From Clostridium sp. CAG:967 (GTDB lineage: Bacteria > Cyanobacteriota > Vampirovibrionia > Gastranaerophilales > Gastranaerophilaceae): 64,000 bases of DNA. This document shows positions 61,106 through 64,000 of the stretch, one piece after another. Position 1 is the stretch's first letter; each line of letters opens with the position of its first letter. The stretch is taken from the NCBI GenBank assembly GCA_000433095.1, contig HF991454.1, positions 1 through 64,000 on the forward strand, read 5' to 3'. The position numbers and the translations under genes are program-made. Under the pieces are notes generated by a model that saw only the letters and a program-made list of their open reading frames with translations, was not told the DNA's origin and did no database searches.

Positions 61106-62122
61106 ATGAGAAAACCAAACATCGCAATATTAGGCGCTACAGGCGTTGTAGGAAGAGAAATTACAAAAATCGTTGACGAATTAAAAATTGACTTCAACGA
61201 AATTAAATTTTTATCAAGTGCTAAATCAGCTGGCACGAAACTCGAATTTCAAGGCAAAACCTACACCGTTGAAGAAGCTAAACCCGAAAGTTTCGACGGC
61301 GTAAACATTGTTCTTGCATCAGCAGGCGGCTCGACTTCCCAAAAATTCGCACCCGAAATCGTTAAAAGAAGCGGTGTTTTAATTGATAATTCCAGCGCAT
61401 TCCGTATGGACGATGATGTCCCTCTCGTAATCGCTTATGTTAACGACGAAGATTTGAGAAAACACAAAGGGATTATCGCAAACCCCAACTGCTCAACTTC
61501 TCAATTGATGCTTGTTCTAAAACCGCTTCATGAAAAAGCTAAAATTAAAAGATTAATCGTTTCAACTTATCAGGCTGTTTCAGGTGCAGGTTTGGCGGCA
61601 ATTAACGAACTTAAAGCCGACACCGAAGCTAATTTGAAAGGCGAAAAATTCGAAAACAAATGCTTCAAAAAACCAATCTCTTTCAACGTAATCCCGCAAA
61701 TCGACGTGTTCTGCGAAAACGGTTACACTAAAGAGGAAATGAAAGTAGTTAAAGAAACTAAAAAAATTCTTCACCTTCCTCAAGAAACTCCGATTTCTTG
61801 CACAGCTGCAAGAGTTCCTGTGTTCAACGGACACTCCGAAGCTGTTGATATCGAGTTTGAAAACGAAATTTCACCTGATGAAGTAAGAGAAATTTTGAAC
61901 AATTCATTCGGCATAAAAGTTATTGACAACCCTGAAAACTTTGAATATCCGACAACACGTGATGCATCAGGGGTTGACCCCGTATTTGCCGGCAGAATAA
62001 GAAAAAACCTTGCATTTAACAACGGAATTTCATTGTGGTGTGTAGCAGATAACCTCAGAATAGGCGCTGCATTAAACACCGTCAGAATTTGTCAAAAAGT
62101 AATAGAAATGGAGTTATTCTAA
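61106..62122 (+). CDS. asd: aspartate-semialdehyde dehydrogenase
   Basis: 338 aa. NADP-binding IAILGATGVVGREI, active-site Cys in IANPNCSTSQLMLVLKPLH, and the YQAVSGAGLAAINEL and ARVPVFNGHSEAVDIEF motifs. It converts aspartyl phosphate to the semialdehyde used for lysine, threonine and methionine. Base composition is a little more GC-rich and lysine codons more AAA/AAC-linked than its neighbours, nothing decisive. AGAGGAGAAA precedes the ATG; a small gene follows after 3 bp. Confidence 0.94.
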   Translation: MRKPNIAILGATGVVGREITKIVDELKIDFNEIKFLSSAKSAGTKLEFQGKTYTVEEAKPESFDGVNIVLASAGGSTSQKFAPEIVKRSGVLIDNSSAFRMDDDVPLVIAYVNDEDLRKHKGIIANPNCSTSQLMLVLKPLHEKAKIKRLIVSTYQAVSGAGLAAINELKADTEANLKGEKFENKCFKKPISFNVIPQIDVFCENGYTKEEMKVVKETKKILHLPQETPISCTAARVPVFNGHSEAVDIEFENEISPDEVREILNNSFGIKVIDNPENFEYPTTRDASGVDPVFAGRIRKNLAFNNGISLWCVADNLRIGAALNTVRICQKVIEMELF

Positions 62123-62125
62123 AAA

Positions 62126-62347
62126 ATGCAGATAAAAAGATTAATAATTACCCCGTTGGACAGCAGCCGCACAAAACTTGTAGATGCTTATTACCCTTCT
62201 GTTGAAAGAGCTCAATTATTAATGACAAACAGAATAGAAAGCGGTTTAGCCAACATCAAGTACAACAAATCTGAAAAACCTAAAACAAAAATTCCAAAGT
62301 TTTTAAAGAACTTTGTGAACCCTAAAACTAAAGCAGATAAATCTTAA
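62126..62347 (+). CDS. 73-aa basic hypothetical protein
   Basis: Starts QIKRLIITPLDSSRTKLVDA and ends with a lysine-rich stretch (KPKTKIPKFLKNFVNPKTKA). Soluble, no signal peptide. It begins 3 bp after asd, so it is probably co-transcribed; the only ribosome site is GGAG 12 bases upstream inside asd. No family recognised. Confidence 0.6.
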   Translation: MQIKRLIITPLDSSRTKLVDAYYPSVERAQLLMTNRIESGLANIKYNKSEKPKTKIPKFLKNFVNPKTKADKS

Positions 62348-62436
62348 AATAAATTCATAATTCAAATAACTCATGGCAATCTTGACTTTTCATTCGTTTT
62401 TAAATAATTAGGGAAAACTATGGAGAAAATAATACT

Positions 62437-62574
62437 ATGAAAAAAATTGCCCTAAACAAAAGTCAAGAAGCTAAAAGGGATGTCAAAAAAGAAAAAGACA
62501 AAACTTTAAAAAAAGAGGTCAATCCTCCAAGATTATCTGCTGATTATCTTGAACAGACACTCCAAATAGCTTAA
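62437..62574 (+). CDS. 45-aa small lysine-rich protein
   Basis: Starts KKIALNKSQEAKRDVKKEKD and ends SADYLEQTLQIA. A GGAG 11 bases upstream of the ATG and a terminator right after the stop support it. The composition is dominated by lysine. It lies alone in the 367-bp gap between the 73-aa gene and the hldE-like gene; the rest of that gap holds no other feature besides T-rich hairpins. Confidence 0.5.
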   Translation: MKKIALNKSQEAKRDVKKEKDKTLKKEVNPPRLSADYLEQTLQIA

Positions 62575-62582
62575 CAAGACTA

Positions 62583-62618
62583 AAAAACCGCTTTACAAAG
62601 CGGGTTTTTTTTTTTTTT
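62583..62618 (+). terminator. intrinsic terminator with long T run
   Basis: AACCGCTTT / AAAGCGGGTT stem followed by about twenty T. A weaker GCGGTTTTTTTT follows at 62644. Confidence 0.8.
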
Positions 62619-62714
62619 TTTTATATTTTGTCTGGTGTCAAAAGCGGTTTTTTTTATTGATTTTAAAAATTGTCTCTGCTAAAATAAGTATATTATTTTT
62701 CAGGAAAAACGGAT

Positions 62715-63179
62715 ATGTTAGTAAAAAGAGAAGATATTAGAGCTTTAATTGACACAATTCACCACGCAGGAAAAACTGTTGTAACAACTAACGGATGTTT
62801 TGATATTCTGCACGTAGGACACGTAAGATATTTGGAAAAAACCAAAACTTTTGCAGACTACTCAATTGTTTTATTAAATTCCGACAAATCCGTAAAAAGC
62901 ATCAAAGGTCCGTCACGACCTATCAATAATGAAAATGACCGTGCAGAAATATTAAGCGCTTTGAGATGTGTCGATTATGTGGTATTATTTGATGAAGACA
63001 GTCCTAAAAATCTCTTGGATGAAATGAAGCCTGACGTTTATACAAAAGGTGCGGATTACACTATGGAAACACTTCCTGAAGCAGACATCATGAAAAAAAA
63101 TAATATCAGAGTTGAATTTATTGATTTTGTTCAAGGTAAATCTACAACAGGTACCATTGAAAAAATGAAAAATGCTTAG
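62715..63179 (+). CDS. D-glycero-beta-D-manno-heptose 1-phosphate adenylyltransferase-like (HldE C-terminal type)
   Basis: 154 aa nucleotidyltransferase of the cytidylyltransferase fold: TNGCFDILHVGHVRYLEKTK (HxGH), LLNSDKSVKSIKGPSRP, ENDRAEILSALRCVDYVVLF and the end VEFIDFVQGKSTTGTIEKM (ISTT-like). It corresponds to the stand-alone RfaE2 domain that makes ADP-heptose for the LPS core. It is the first gene before lpxD (27 bp gap), both envelope genes. Confidence 0.88.
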   Translation: MLVKREDIRALIDTIHHAGKTVVTTNGCFDILHVGHVRYLEKTKTFADYSIVLLNSDKSVKSIKGPSRPINNENDRAEILSALRCVDYVVLFDEDSPKNLLDEMKPDVYTKGADYTMETLPEADIMKKNNIRVEFIDFVQGKSTTGTIEKMKNA

Positions 63180-63206
63180 CATAAGATTAATAACAAGGAG
63201 AAATAT

Positions 63207-64000
63207 ATGAGAACTTTTACATTAGAAGAAATTACACATATCACAGGGGGTATGTTGACAAAGGTTCAGGATGTGAACATTTCACAGATTGCGCCGCCGT
63301 TATTAGCTGATGAAAACACTCTTGCATTAGCTCTCGGCGAAGAAGAAATTGCAAATCTTTCAAAAACAAAAGCTAAAGCCGCACTCGTACCGTTAGGTGT
63401 ACAAATCGACGGCTTCACTACAATTGAAGTTGAAAGACCAAGACTTGCAATGATGAAACTTTTAAATATGTTCTACACAGAACCCGAAGTTAACAAAGGA
63501 ATTCACCCGACAGCAACAGTTCACGAAACAGCAAAACTCGGTGAAAATGTTCAAATCGGTCCTAATGTAGTAGTTTCACGTGATGCCGTTATTGGCGACA
63601 ACACAAAAATTCTTGCAAACGCTTACATCGGCGGCGGAGTTAAAATCGGTAAAAACTGTTTCTTCCACGCAGGCGTAAACATCGGCGACAGAGTTAAAAT
63701 CGGCAACGATGTAATTTTACATCACGGAGTTTCACTCGGTGCAGACGGTTTCAGCTTTGTAACAGAAAACCCCGATAACATTGAACAGGCAAGAAAAGAC
63801 GGAGAAATTAAAGAATCCAACACCAAACACGTAATTTTCAAAATTCCTTCAATCGGTGCGGTTGAAATAGGCAACAACGTTGAAATCGGTGCAAATACAA
63901 CAATTGACAGAGGAACAATTGAAAACACAACAATCGGTGATAATACAAAAATTGATGACCTTGTTATGATTGGTCACAACTGTAAAATCGGTCAAGGATG
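63207..64000 (+). CDS. lpxD: UDP-3-O-acylglucosamine N-acyltransferase, partial at window end
   Basis: Open from ATG 63207 (AACAAGGAGAAA upstream) to the window edge, 264 codons and 2 bases. N-terminal uridine-binding domain (RTFTLEEITHITGG, DENTLALALGEEE), then hexapeptide left-handed beta-helix from about residue 100 (KLGENVQIGPNVVVS, IGGGVKIGKN), and the active-site region ILHHGVSLGADGFSFV with the catalytic His. It adds the N-linked acyl chain in lipid A synthesis. The last 50-80 residues are missing only because the window ends. Confidence 0.92.
   Translation, partial: MRTFTLEEITHITGGMLTKVQDVNISQIAPPLLADENTLALALGEEEIANLSKTKAKAALVPLGVQIDGFTTIEVERPRLAMMKLLNMFYTEPEVNKGIHPTATVHETAKLGENVQIGPNVVVSRDAVIGDNTKILANAYIGGGVKIGKNCFFHAGVNIGDRVKIGNDVILHHGVSLGADGFSFVTENPDNIEQARKDGEIKESNTKHVIFKIPSIGAVEIGNNVEIGANTTIDRGTIENTTIGDNTKIDDLVMIGHNCKIGQG

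Noticed and set aside
61106..62122. asd as a horizontally transferred gene
   Set aside because: The codon use is slightly different from neighbours, but the difference is small and such highly expressed genes often differ; no mobile element or repeats flank it.

Overview
Organism. The window is AT-rich, densely coded DNA from a bacterium with an outer membrane: it carries an LptF/LptG-type LPS-export permease, a HldE-type heptose-phosphate adenylyltransferase and lpxD. It looks like a strict or near-strict anaerobe: two [FeFe] hydrogenases with their thioredoxin-like [2Fe-2S] partners, reverse rubrerythrin, and radical-SAM HemW and MiaB. Many prepilin-like proteins carry the FTLAEVLVTLG-type N-terminus, and several hypothetical proteins start with a short FxG tag (NVSFRG, ISFTG, INFTG, VSFQG). 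This combination fits a gut-type Melainabacteria/Vampirovibrionia (Gastranaerophilales-like) chromosome. That assignment is inference; no rRNA or other definitive marker lies in the window. I found no tRNA, rRNA, CRISPR array, IS element or integrase.

Layout. 1-2.1 kb: 5' part of a prepilin gene, hemW, and an FxG membrane protein with 9-residue repeats. 2.2-8.9 kb: a large TonB-C-like repeat protein, a small sigma factor and a zinc-ribbon/ATPase/TPR protein. 8.9-11.1 kb: an XRE regulator divergent from a 55-aa ORF, then the GGGtGRT protein and its NifU-like partner. 11.2-12.0 kb: first poly-G prepilin gene. 12.1-17.2 kb: a signalling operon (GAF/HD-GYP-like, TPR, two response regulators, pentapeptide protein). 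17.3-22.6 kb: glycosyltransferase, M48-like pseudopeptidase, twin zinc-ribbon proteins, phosphohexomutase, pheA, acpS. 22.7-25.0 kb: an isolated phage-type tail-fibre pair and two FxG paralogues, one containing a poly-G run. 25.1-29.4 kb: tyrS, cysE, a structured repeat element, a YD-repeat-like protein and a zinc dehydrogenase. 29.4-36.9 kb: second poly-G prepilin gene, lptF-like permease, gatA and a dnaK split by a 32-bp duplication. 37-44 kb: two more repeat-element copies, small secreted proteins, rubrerythrin, an AbrB-like regulator divergent from a 61-aa ORF, an acyl-CoA ligase and miaB. 44-49.3 kb: wecA/tagO-like gene, glyA, a leaderless prepilin gene, a glyoxalase and the third poly-G prepilin gene. 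49.3-54.5 kb: hydrogenase cluster. 54.5-64 kb: dxr, DEAD helicase, priA, PC4 protein, dapB, asd, hldE-like gene and lpxD (cut by the window end).

Most notable. Three prepilin genes share one architecture: a good Shine-Dalgarno and ATG, a few codons, a run of exactly ten G, then the prepilin frame. In all three the ATG frame hits a stop just after the run, and 11 G (3n+2) would fuse the ATG to the prepilin in frame. This looks like a coordinated family of slipped-strand phase-variable pilins, all OFF here; systematic one-base loss at homopolymers is the competing explanation. Two of the genes share a nearly identical 132-bp 5' cassette, part of which also begins the leaderless fourth gene, which suggests cassette exchange. 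Other items worth checking are the frameshifting 32-bp duplication in dnaK that removes the lid domain, dispersed hairpin-rich elements with shared ends (one flanked by 12-bp direct repeats), the FxG-tag protein family, and two divergent DNA-binding-protein/small-ORF modules.
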